Part shown: piece after piece, positions 26,801 through 34,461 of the stretch
Position numbering within the stretch: position 1 is the stretch's first letter
How the letters are laid out: each line of letters opens with the position of its first letter
From: Aspidapion aeneum
Lineage: Eukaryota > Arthropoda > Insecta > Coleoptera > Brentidae
Length of the DNA: 64,000 bases
Reading direction: 5' to 3'
NCBI GenBank assembly: GCA_963576565.1
Contig: OY755046.1
Coordinates: 66,749,583-66,813,582, forward strand
The notes under the pieces: generated by a model
Seen by the model: only the letters and a program-made list of their open reading frames with translations
What the model was told of the DNA's origin: nothing
Databases searched by the model: none
Program-made: the position numbers and the translations under genes

Positions 26801-29800
26801 ATTGGGCGTAACAGCATATGACCCATTAGGAGTATTAGAACCAAAGTTTTTTTGAGAGAAATTGAAAAAAATATCTGAGAGAACTTATTTGTTTTTCTTG
26901 TGGTCATCAAAGTCAACAAAGATTACTTTTTTTTCCATCTATTATTAATGATGCCATAAAAATTTTTTTTTGGTAATAAGCTCAGACCAGTACCGTAGAA
27001 ATTTCACAACAGGACTTGTAGTAGGTGCAGTCAGATTCTATACAAATTTTACGGTGTACAAGTTTTAGGTGTCAAAAAGCATGGAAATAAAGGAAAATTT
27101 GCACCAAAATAGTTTAAGATAAAAAGAGGTTTGAGTTAGGGAGATTGTCAAATTCACCAGTTTATTGTAAACTGTTTTGAGGTCTGTAAAATAAATATTT
27201 ATTAAAGAAAAAGAAACTTTGATGATACAGGACTTCACTCGACACTATACAAGACGCTACACTACCAAAAGTTTATTTAAGAGTTCTGTAGGATGGTGTA
27301 CAAATTTGGTTCAGCTCATTATTCACACTTTAACCTCATATTGTTTTCCTTTTCTTTCTTCTCTAGACCCTTTTTTCAACCATCATTTTTAAAATTTTTC
27401 AACCGTTTTGAAATAATAATCCTTTCAGGATGGGTCTCTCCTCATGATTGTGTCATGATCATTGCTGTATTCTAGTTTTGAAAGTTGCTTGCCTAGAATA
27501 GTAAAAAAATCATAGTAAAATATTTCTTACAGTTTAACACAATTCTATGTTACACTTCTGCAAAAGTTCCACTCAAGCACAAAAAAAGATCCCAATAGAA
27601 AATGTTGCCAAAATGGCAGTTACACATTTATCCAAAACAAATCTGACAAAAAACTTTCGAATATTTCAATTTATCCTCTGTTAAGTCAGGTAATAGAGCA
27701 CTTATTCACTTTCTTTTCCCTTCTTTGAGCTGATACCTAGTTCATTTAAATCAAGATGATTTTTTAAGGTCAAAATACTTGGCATTCCATCAAAACTAAC
27801 ATTATCAAGCTCTCCCCAGCTGCCACAATTCATAACAGCACAGAAACTAATAATAATGATTCAAACTGAGTAAAAAACTGGAAAAAAAGTTTAAACAAAA
27901 ACAAAAGTAAATAAAAACATAACCTGACTTTTGAACAAAACATGGTCCCTTTTATTTGAGATTTACTGGCTTCAATTGATTTTTTTTTTAAAGAAAAACG
28001 CATTTTTCCCATGTGTACAAAGGTTCAATACTTAAAACAGCATCTTTGTTGTAAATTAAATCGTTTCACTTTTTTTAAAAATTACGTTTTTGTTAACATT
28101 GCGGCTTATGGGGAAACGCTTTGTTTGTCCTATGGCGACCATCTTGGATCGAAAAACAGCTGATCGTGACAGTTCGTTAGACAAGCTAATGCAATTTGAC
28201 AGGTCGTTAGGTTAAAGTTCTCACTAAAATGAAAAGAGGCGCTGCGGTCGCGCGTTTGTTTCTTATTCTATCTTTTTTGAGAATTATCTGTGGTTTGCAT
28301 TTTCCATCCCCCTTTTATTCAGTTAGAAAAACCTCTTCCACCGCATTTTATTTCAGGTTCATTTTAAATCTATCTTTTTGGCTTATGTAGGTAATCTTTG
28401 CTGCTGTGACGCATTAAAATTAAATTTTGTTAAATTTGTAACTTTTGCAATTTTTAAATATAAAACAATGAGAATTTCTAGTTGCTTTCCTGAGTGAAAT
28501 GTCTAAAGTTCAGACGAGTATAAGATGCATAGTTTTCCGAGAAATTTTAAGGTAAGTTTTCTAATTTTCTCATTTGAGGTTAGAATTTGTATTGGTAGTG
28601 TCTTTTTACCTTCTCATCGCTTACTTTACGGAACTCTGTTTTAGCTTATAAAGGCATTGTATGTCTTTATAAAATATTGACTGATTAAAAATTTCTAAAA
28701 AACTTTTAAATTAAAGAAAATTTATTATAAAAGGCGATTCAAATTTCCCGCCTCAACTTTTAGTTCCTCACTAAGCTCAGTAGTGGGCGCCACAGAGTTA
28801 ATGATCTGTCAAACAGCCGGAGTTGCCTATCTAATAAAAACTGACTGAACCGAAGCAAAAATCCTTTATCTATGAGTCTGTCGATAACTACTGTCAAGTC
28901 CAATCCCCGTCTAATGTACTGTAACTAGTCCGCGTCTTAATAATTGTTAATTGTACTCAAAAATTTGATTTATAAAGCTGTGATATAATACAAACAATAT
29001 GAACTAATTTGACTCTTTTATTTCATACAAATACTTTACAAAAGCTTAAATCTAAACATAACAATAATGTATATTGTATAATGTCGCATGTACTATTTTC
29101 CAAATTTTTTAGCCTTTTCAAATTATCCTCCACAAAATCAGCGGCCTAGTTCAAAAATGGATTTTGTCTGTCGACAGCAAAGCTCCAGTTTTTAATCAAG
29201 TCATGTCAAACAGTTTTTTGACAACCTCAGGCATGCATCCCATTAAGAGGCAGAAAAACGTTTATGGCATGGGAGACAAACAAGGTATCTCTATCCTTTT
29301 GTATCACCTCTAAATTATTATGATGGCAACATTGTATACAGATAATAAGGTCTCTGTGTACCTCATTAACGTATTGTTAATACGTTAATGGTGCACCTCT
29401 ATTAAACGTCAAAAAAGCGGTCACTTTTGATGATTTATGACTGACCAGGGCTATCAAAACGGACGTCACAGCTAAGGCTGAATTTCCTTTTGATGGTCAT
29501 ATCACGCAACAGCTTGATTGTCTTTAAAATCTTGATGTTAAAATGATGTTTCATGAATATTTGATTTTGTTTTTAAATAAAGCCAGTTTTCAGAAAGTTT
29601 TTACTAATTATTGTAAAACTTTTTTTTTAATGTATAATAATCCTTCATTTTTCAGAGCCGCTTCATTAGCTCACACAAAAATTAAATTTAAAGCAGAAGC
29701 GACTCCTATTTGTTTATATTTGGCATAATTTTAAAACTTAATATAGTTATTAACATGTGTTAACAGAGATTAAAACATTAAAAAATTATTAGTCTTTATG

Positions 29801-31088
29801 ACATTCCTACATCTCCAACTGAGTTTGTTAACTAAAGACTACGAATTCTTCCCTTTTCTAGGAGCTTTCAGACTTTTTACCATTCCATCATCTAACAGTA
29901 AAACGGATGAAGTAGCTTTAAAGAATTTTAATAAATATTTGGACAGAGAAGTTAAGAGAAAGACATCGTTTAAAATATGGCAGGTATATGTAGAACCCCA
30001 ATTTAATAAATATTAGAACAAAGAAAAAATTATCATTATCACAACTTTACATGTAAATACATTTTAAAATAGGATGATTTTAACAAAAGGAATGAGGAAC
30101 AATTTAAATCAAAACAAGATCAGGTCAAGAAAGATACGGAGGAGCGTACGAAAGGTCTTAAGGAGGTCGAAAGAGGTCCAGAACTTACTTCGAGACAAGG
30201 ACCCCAACCTGGTAACCCTTTGCAACAGTTTTTTTAAAACTCTTAAGATATCTTTATAACCAAAGTTTTCATTTCTTAGTTTAGGCTATTATAAAACATT
30301 TAATAAATTTTTTTTAGGAAAATTTATTGAATGGATAAAAGAGCAAAGAGCCGCACAAGAAGAAGAACGGATCAAAGCAATGATTATAAGCAAGAAACAC
30401 TTGGACACTAAAGATCTGGAAAAAAGAAGAAAACCATTGCAGAAACTCGAGGAAGAAAACCAGAGAAAGAAACAGAAACAGAAACAAAGGTAAGTGAACA
30501 CGAATTGCCTTCTACGAAAAACTTCACTTTATATGAAGACAAATACACTCTAAAGAAACATTTTAGGTTAAAAGAAGGCGAACAAATATTCCAGGAAACA
30601 GTAGCCAGTCTCTTTCCTGATGTCATGAAAGAAAAACCTATACCTCCTCCAGATCCTTATGCTGGAGGTGATCCACTGGAAGAAAAGAAACAGTGCATAG
30701 CCGCTTATAATGTGTACGAAGATGGGGCTAGAATTTTTATTCAACAACATCCCTATACTGTCGTTTACAATTTCAGAAATAATTTATTAGGTAAGTAGCA
30801 GGGTAGTTTTAAAGATTTTAATAGAAAAACTGGACGGTGTTTCTTAGATAATTACCTGTAAAAAGGTAGATGGACGGTACAAAAATTTTAAGTTTATTTT
30901 TCACTTTTACAGACATGAATAGAAAGAATCGTGAAAGAATTTTGAAAAAAGACCTATCGTCAGAATCAAGTCTTCTTAATTTAGAAGAACAAAACCAAAG
31001 CAATACTTCACAAGAAATTATTAGTAATTCAAAAGACATTATTAATTATTCACAAGAAGTTATTAAAGAAGAAGATAATAATAACTAA
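3906..31088 (+). CDS. DNAI3: Axonemal dynein intermediate chain DNAI3/WDR63-like (multi-exon)
   Basis: The family is the WD-repeat intermediate chain of inner-arm dynein I1/f (human WDR63/DNAI3, Chlamydomonas IC140), acting in motile cilia and flagella. Visible exons: 3906-4087, 4217-4371, 7366-7625, 8965-9115, 10284-10417, 11719-11815, 12472-12620, 13947-14108, 15884-16070, 18679-18890, 22783-22872, 23520-23688, 25005-25157, 25316-25416, 29113-29284, 29862-29983, 30073-30211, 30318-30489, 30567-30790 and 30913-31088. All introns are GT..AG and all phases agree, giving 3207 nt and about 1068 residues. The human protein is near 890; the excess is mostly a charged C-terminal tail. The start is the ATG at 3906, the first in frame before the basic N-terminus. 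The smallest intron is 77 bp (30490-30566) and must be spliced, because reading through meets TAA. One WD exon seems absent between 25416 and 29113. Confidence 0.88.
5536..5971. mobile_element. Short inverted-repeat element (436 bp)
   Basis: The left end ACAGGGTTCGGCATAATGAT at 5536 is mirrored at 5947-5971, where the reverse complement reads ACAGGGTCCGGCAGAATGAT. The terminal repeats are therefore about 25 bp with a few mismatches. The interior carries a coding-like remnant, RTIDELKAAIHQEITGI (about 5797-5850), a wording I associate with insect Tc/mariner-type transposase genes. This looks like a non-autonomous deletion derivative. No clear target duplication was seen. It lies in intron 2 of the DNAI3-like gene. 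Confidence 0.7.
6898..7323 (-). pseudogene. RTE-like LINE reverse transcriptase fragment
   Basis: Read on the minus strand, the frame gives RQALEDVFKTLD, a stop where Trp is usual, then KEIGMKVSGQYLNHLKYVDD with the catalytic YVDD box, and after a frame change GQIIKLKKESQTAEIQRQVR and LARAAFGKLSYILKN. This order matches the C-terminal half of RTE-clade reverse transcriptases. The stop, the frameshift and the missing endonuclease show it is dead. It lies antisense in intron 2 of the DNAI3-like gene. Confidence 0.85.
7690..8705. repeat. Three-copy tandem repeat, about 320-340 bp unit
   Basis: The phrase TTAGGTTCTGGA starts at about 7723, 8045 and 8386, followed each time by related text (CACTTA.TGTGTGTTTTCCAAAC, GGAGGCTTGAAGACT, CACTCCGATAAACAACT). 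Copies diverge by substitutions and short deletions. It fills most of intron 3 of the DNAI3-like gene. No protein is supported. Confidence 0.85.
9748..10084. mobile_element. hAT-type MITE with 8 bp target duplication
   Basis: The element starts TAGGGATGGGC and ends GCCCATCCCTA. It is flanked on both sides by ATTGCAAT (9740-9747 and 10085-10092), the 8 bp target duplication typical of hAT elements. The interior is built of repeated GGAACAGGTT-like words in both orientations. It carries no transposase. It sits in intron 4 of the DNAI3-like gene. Just upstream, 9480-9680 holds short palindromic CATACGGC/GCGGCATACGG repeats of unknown origin. Confidence 0.88.
10418..11718. other. Intron 5 of the DNAI3-like gene, no recognised gene
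   Basis: This 1.3 kb intron is AT-rich. Part of it (about 11455-11705) ends in the phrase CGAACCCTGTATATTT, resembling the end of an inverted-repeat element. I could not define a left boundary or any protein. Confidence 0.4.
11846..12426 (+). mobile_element. Degraded pogo/Tigger-like element
   Basis: The left end CAGTGAAACCTCTCCTTGCG and repeated GCGGACA words match the ends of the better preserved copy at 59442-61266. Inside, 12219-12338 encodes MAPSKKLLSLREKLEVVHVS and SLKNLISEKLK, a remnant of the N-terminal CENP-B/pogo-type helix-turn-helix of Tigger transposases, cut short by frame damage. The catalytic domain is absent. It occupies intron 6 of the DNAI3-like gene, close to the acceptor at 12471. 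Confidence 0.8.
12472..25416 (+). CDS. DNAI3: DNAI3-like, WD40 beta-propeller exons 7-14
   Basis: Residues about 327-734. WD-type signatures can be read in order: SSVCWHPMWTGTVAIS, NPVLIWSF, VLVGGCSNGQIVIWDL (spanning the junction at 14108/15884), LLTCGADGTVLIWDF, then after a divergent linker ILSSDDGQFSRIYWEGQEFD and LTVGGKIFAVWKED (junction 25157/25316). These match the blades of the WDR63 propeller in order. Exon 12 (23520-23688) uses the donor GTATAA. If it is not spliced, the frame stops at 23718-23720 just before an AATAAA. The blade segment expected after DWDPFQ at 25416 was not found, so the propeller as modelled is one segment short. Confidence 0.85.
12834..13908. mobile_element. Inverted-repeat element with internal hairpin (1.08 kb)
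   Basis: The left end CGTATTTACGTTTCCGTGCT at 12834 is repeated inverted at 13889-13908; the arms match for roughly 130 bp. The centre is itself palindromic. A block with CCGAACCGAACC and CAAAGCAAACTGAACCA (13050-13250, itself duplicated) is mirrored at 13280-13420 by GGTTCAGTTTGCTTTGGTTC. No transposase was seen. It lies in intron 7 of the DNAI3-like gene. Confidence 0.75.
14150..15835 (+). mobile_element. Penelope-like fragment split by a nested element
   Basis: 14150-14338 (AAATTCTCCGATTAATAATC and flanks) and 15749-15835 (GTATTTTCATCGGGAAATA and flanks) match two adjacent stretches of the Penelope-like copy at 47975-48145 in the same order. Between them, 14339-15748 begins GTTCCATGCGACAGTCATAA and ends with its near reverse complement (15722-15748), so a 1.41 kb inverted-repeat element appears to have landed in the retroelement. 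The nested element contains mirrored GTTACTCG-rich text near 14905-14990 and 15300-15375. Neither part codes for an intact protein. Confidence 0.72.
16765..17487. mobile_element. Probable MITE rich in TGACGTC words
   Basis: The ends share the word AGCAAGG in opposite orientation (about 16771 and 17475), a weak terminal inverted repeat. TGACGTC occurs at 16788, 16875, 17340 and 17364, with further ACGTCA words. The open frame at 17128-17388 has no recognisable domain and no matching splice signals, so I do not call it a gene. The element lies in intron 9 of the DNAI3-like gene. Confidence 0.5.
17559..17930 (+). pseudogene. THAP-domain transposase remnant
   Basis: From the ATG at 17559 the frame reads MPGRICAVAVCKNN, a stop, then LFLKKQGSNIVFH and later a Trp-containing stretch. 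The Cys-X4-Cys start, the GSNIVFH segment and position at the N-terminus fit a THAP zinc finger, as in P-element-type transposases and relatives. The rest (to about 17930) is basic and broken. Length is far below any full transposase. Assignment rests on a short motif. Confidence 0.4.
19401..20608 (-). mobile_element. Nested hAT element remnant
   Basis: The ends are TTGGCGTAGCTAGC and CTAGCTACGCCAA in inverted orientation, followed inward by G-rich and C-rich tracts, the same style as the small GGCGTA MITEs at 42343 and 49683. It contains a transposase tail (19632-19913, minus strand). No 8 bp target duplication could be matched, perhaps because of later change. A 31 bp tandem duplication containing the palindrome CTGCTCTTAGAGCAG lies at about 19916-19976. 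Confidence 0.72.
19632..19913 (-). pseudogene. hAT transposase C-terminal dimerisation region
   Basis: The frame reads IAENTYPNLYQLFKVASILP, ISNATCERSFSAMRRVFNWL and RTTMTQERHSGLSLLFIEKD. The TCERSFSAMRR...LRTTM...R...L.....EKD pattern is the hallmark of the hAT C-terminal dimerisation domain, as in ZMYM1/TTF-type hAT transposases. Only this last 90 or so residues remain intact, against 600 or more in a full enzyme. The N-terminal zinc finger and catalytic parts were not found. Confidence 0.9.
21882..22509. mobile_element. MITE with CRE palindromes (about 630 bp)
   Basis: The ends TAAAGCCTTTTTCCT and its near mirror (AGGAAAAAGGCTTTTA at 22494-22509) define short inverted repeats. GTTACTCG words recur near both ends. 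The full palindrome TGACGTCA is present at 21932, 21964 and 22429. The centre (22060-22160) is mirrored too (CCACCCCGATTCAAAAAAC against GTTTTTTGAATTGGGGTGG). No protein is supported. It lies in intron 10 of the DNAI3-like gene, about 270 bp before the exon at 22783. Confidence 0.7.
23070..23490 (+). pseudogene. Eroded non-LTR retrotransposon RNase H fragment
   Basis: Phrases such as AGAAGTTCAGAAGAGCT, CCATAATAATGG and GAACGGGTTGCAGACAAA occur in the same order as in the better preserved copy at 45270-45720, but with many gaps and stops. It is a decayed copy of that RNase H-bearing element, in intron 11 of the DNAI3-like gene and in the same orientation as the gene. Confidence 0.75.
24799..24933. 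mobile_element. hAT-family MITE, truncated
   Basis: It starts CAGTAGCGCACCCAGGAATA followed by a G tract, like the copy at 61268. The left flank GTCTATAG (24791-24798) nearly matches GGCTATAG at the right end, allowing an 8 bp target duplication with one mismatch. The usual right terminal repeat is missing. A related inverted piece (ATGGGCGCACC and C/G tracts) lies at about 25945-26090. Both are in introns of the DNAI3-like gene. Confidence 0.6.
25620..28200. mobile_element. Large inverted-repeat element (about 2.6 kb)
   Basis: Text at about 25625-25910 (CCATAGGACAAACAAACCG, CATAAGCCG.AATGTTAACAAAAACGTAA, GGGAAAAATGCGTTTTTCTT, GGGACCATGTTTTC) reappears inverted at about 27905-28195, so the arms are near 290 bp with small gaps. 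The 2 kb between them is AT-rich, holds a hAT MITE fragment near 25945-26090 and has no recognised transposase. The exact termini were not resolved. Just left of it, 25502-25622 holds an open stretch (HSNVSYDPTMLQMLLQRTRN) that looks protein-like but is unassigned. The element fills the intron where a DNAI3 WD exon is expected. Confidence 0.65.
28201..29112. other. Intron, nothing recognised
   Basis: The right part of the large intron before the exon at 29113 is AT-rich. A good donor-like AAG/GTAAGT occurs at about 28553, but the open stretch in front of it shows no WD-repeat resemblance. Confidence 0.4.
29113..31088 (+). CDS. DNAI3: DNAI3-like, C-terminal exons
   Basis: Residues about 735-1068. 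The exon at 29862-29983 reads AFRLFTIPSSNSKTDEVALK and then a heptad-like REVKRKTSF segment, matching the last propeller strand and the start of the helical tail in WDR63 proteins. The next exons are very rich in Lys, Glu, Gln and Arg and look like coiled coil. The exon at 30567-30790 has a proline turn (KPIPPPDPYAGGDP). The final exon is acidic/Asn-rich and stops with TAA at 31086. The tail is longer than in vertebrates. Whether the acidic end is conserved in other insects cannot be told here. Confidence 0.8.
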
Positions 31089-31396
31089 AATATGTTAAAA
31101 AAACCTAATTGTTTTACAAGTTAGGTATGAAAACCATTTAATTTTTAATTAGAAAATAATTTTTAATTTTTAATTTGACAATTATTCTTTATTAAAAATT
31201 AAAGCTTTTTTAAATACATAAAAGAAATAATTTAATTTATACTAAACTAAAATTTTGGCAAGTATCGTACTTTAACATAAAAAATCTGTACAACTATTAG
31301 AAGATCTATTCTTGAAATAAATTTGTTAGTACACCAGTCTCCTAGTGGAGCTCCTATATGCATTCTCTCTCCAGATGTAGTTATACATTTTGTAAT
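31089..31396. promoter_or_regulatory. Convergent 3' region with overlapping poly(A) signals
   Basis: Only 308 bp separates the DNAI3-like stop (31088) from the TTC28-like stop (31397), transcribed towards each other. TTTATTAAA at 31188-31196 contains ATTAAA on the plus strand (103 nt past the DNAI3 stop) and AATAAA on the minus strand (about 204 nt past the TTC28 stop). A plus-strand AATAAA also occurs near 31316. Use of these signals is inferred from position. Confidence 0.4.
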
Positions 31397-34300
31397 CTAA
31401 TTATTTGTGTTACTACTGTGTTTTTTCACTTTCGGTATGGTCCTTATTTTCGCACTAGGTTTTAAACCACTTTTGTTCTTATCACTAGCACCCGTTATTT
31501 TATGGTGATATGTCAAAAATTGGGTGTTGTTTGTACTTGATGACGTAGAGTCTGCTATGCTCCGCCCATCGCCTTCGTCCCGGCGAAAAAGGTCAGAAAA
31601 ATGGTCGCAATCAGGTGATTTTTCTGATTTTTGGTCCTTCCTAAAAAAAAATTGGCGGAGTAATGCATCTTTAACAGTGTTTTTCTGGTTCACCTGCAGG
31701 TGGAATTTTACTTAACGGGTTCCAAATTTTCTTAATTTTTTCAATTCAACTTACCTTAAATTCTGCTTCTTATTTTTCACCTCTCTCTCCAAAATATCAG
31801 CAGTTGTCAAGTCAGAACTTTGAATCTGCTGCAAAGCGCTTGAGCTCTCGGTCAGCCAGGGTTTATTGCCGGATTTTGACAGTTGTTTTTGACATTGGCA
31901 TCTGTCAGAACGACATCTAACGCATTGCTGGTTAGCGTGAGGGAGGTTTACTTCTGATCCGATGTCAGCGTCACCCAAAATACCTACAAATAACAACACA
32001 GTTAAGGTCATTTTTGTAAGAGAACTAAAATTGTATATTTAGAAATAACCAGTATGTCAATTGAATGTAAGACTCTTGCAAAGCAAAGGTAAGTCAAAAA
32101 GATTTTCTATTCTTCTTACCTAAACTTATCTTCTCCAATATAGTTGAATCAGTCTTGGGTGCTGAACCAGTAACTTGATTTAACAATAATTTCGACAGCG
32201 GTGGGGCAAGGCCTAGTCCTATACTTCTTTCGTGATAGACCTAAAAGAGATAGATGAATTTTAGTGGTCAGAATTGTAAAAAAGCAGTGTACGAATCTTT
32301 TTTGTAGCCAACAAGCTTACCTCAGAAATGGTAGGTGTCAACTCTCTGTTAATATGCCTCAATTGAGTCGCCAAAATGGTATCATGCAACGCCGCAGCAC
32401 TATTCTTCTTATCACCTGGCGCATTCGCCAAATCCTCATCCCCTCTACCACCGCTGCTCTCTGCAGCTCCGCCTGCGTTAGATGAAGAGGCCACATGCGA
32501 TACGTTAGGCAATACGGTTGCTATGGAGACCAAGGACGATAACGCGTCACTTCCCGCGTGGCTTTCGCTGGTTGGCGAGAAGTACAGCAAGCGTTCATTG
32601 GAGGGAAGAGTTTCTTCGCTGGGCAAGGTAATTGGCTTTCGTGACATGGTGATGGGAGGTGGCTGCGTGTGAGAAACCTATAAAAAAGGTAGAGTATAGA
32701 AATGCATTCCAAGTTCTTCTTACTTACGCTCAAAATTCAATAATATGATTTTTTATAAAACATGTTCGTTCTTACCTCTGATGTTCTCACACTCAGTCTA
32801 TCGATGGTATGCAGCGTTCTTGACCTTCTGTAATTTATCTTAGCTCTTGGTCCCGTGTTGCTAAATAGTTTAGCTTCCATTTTTTCCAGCTCACTATCTG
32901 AACTGTTCTCGAACATCCCGGAAAGGTTATTATACAATGGCAAGTCGCTGAGAGGTTTTAGAGAGGTCCGTGGTGGTGGTAAAGGAGGCATCTGAAAGAA
33001 AAATGTCTTGTATTTGTGGTATTTTTTCGAGATATCGGAAATGCCTGTTTAGTGATATTTACTTACATGATTTTGATTTTGTCTTCTGAGGACAGTTGCA
33101 TGTCCATTGTCCCAGTCTGTGGCAGAGCTGGCAGAGCTAGAACTATCAGGTCGAATTGACATCTGACTGTCATTTTGAAGAGTATCGTTTTGGCTGTACA
33201 AGTTCCTAAAAAATGTAGTGTGATGTAACTTAATATGTATTTAAAATGTGATGTACTAATATTAGCTGATATCTTCGAACGTTTGAGAAAAAAAGAAAGT
33301 GTAAAGTTACGTGAGTTATTTTTAGTTATTTGAATAATTCAGAAAAACAATGCTAGCAATATGATACAACTTACCTTATACGAGTCTGATGGGCAAGCGA
33401 CATGGCAATATTTTGATTCTCCATTCCCAGATTGCCATTTTCTCCATCATCTTGTTTTAAGCTATTGTCAGGTACACTATTTGATTCAGCAAGGTTATCT
33501 AGCCCATCGGGTTGACCTCTTTTTCTAACATAAGACGTAAAAGCACCCCCTAAACGTTTTGGCGGTAGTACCGTTCTTGTGAATGGTGGAGGAACCACTG
33601 GGACTCTTGGAGGTCCTCTTAAGGAACTGTTTTTAAAAGAATGATCAACCATATTGTTGACTAAGTTTTGTCTTCTTCTTTCTCCAAGAATGACACTATT
33701 AGCACTTCCTCTTAAAATTCCAGGGCAGTCGAGGTTGGTATCAGTTGTTAAATTATGTTTTCTTCCTCCAAATGTATTACTGAAATGACCTGTTCCTCTT
33801 GAGTTAGAAGATCCCAAATTGGTCAGTGTAGCACTACTCTTTAAATTGGAACCAACAATTTTGGCACCAATAGATTTTGAGCGAGGGTAGAGTTCGTTAT
33901 CGGAGTGTGGGTTATCGTCATTAGAAGCTAGAGACTCTAAACTACTGGAGCTATCGATTGATAAGCTTTTTGGAGCTTCTTGAGTATCTATAAAAAAGAA
34001 AGCATATATTGTAAAATCAAAATGATTACCTTTTATTAACTGAGTTAATTGAGTAGACTTGACCTTACCAAATAATGCCAAAAGTGCTTGCAATGTAAAG
34101 TGTATATTCCTTTTATTCGCAGTCTTTCCCGTCCTAAGGTTGACTTTATCTTGACCTACATCCGTCAGATCAAAACCTAAGGAAGCTAGTAGCTCGTGGC
34201 AACCCGGGACTCTCCATAGCCTACAACAGACAAAGAAAATAAGATGGTGTTTGCTGTTCTTTTCCGAATTAAAGACATATCATCTTAAAAGGTCTTACCT

Positions 34301-34461
34301 GACATTTACAGCGATCTCAGCAATGTCATTTCCATCATTATTTGACAAATTTTTTGATGAAAATTGAGAAAGTGCTGACTGGATTACTGCAATTATATCA
34401 TCTGCTGCGTCGGGGTTTGAGGTAAGTTTTGCAAGTGCTTGGAGTGAGGTACTTGAAAGAC
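31397..34461 (-). CDS. TTC28: TTC28-like, C-terminal exons 31-39
   Basis: Exons: 34299-34461, 34069-34220, 33375-33987, 33067-33205, 32776-32991, 32321-32677, 32120-32240, 31755-31983 (or 31781-31983) and 31397-31693. Residues about 1778-2530. RLWRVPGCHELLASLGFDLT and SLSIDSSSSLESLAS match TTC28 strongly; the 613 bp exon is a Ser/Asn/Pro-rich linker; VYHERSIGLGLAPPLSKLLL is the conserved C-terminal motif. The last splice is uncertain. The strong donor GTAAGT at 31754 gives phase 2 and a stop straight after the acceptor at 31693. A weaker donor GTGAAA at 31780 is in phase 0 and opens a 98-codon exon ending at 31397. I list the longer version. Confidence 0.75.

Noticed and set aside
28496..28552. 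Candidate for the missing DNAI3 WD exon (AG ... AAG/GTAAGT)
   Set aside because: One frame is open, but it has no WD-repeat resemblance and its phase does not suit the neighbouring exons.
32264..32672. Plus-strand open frames of 73-98 codons
   Set aside because: They are antisense shadows of the TTC28 exon 32321-32677.
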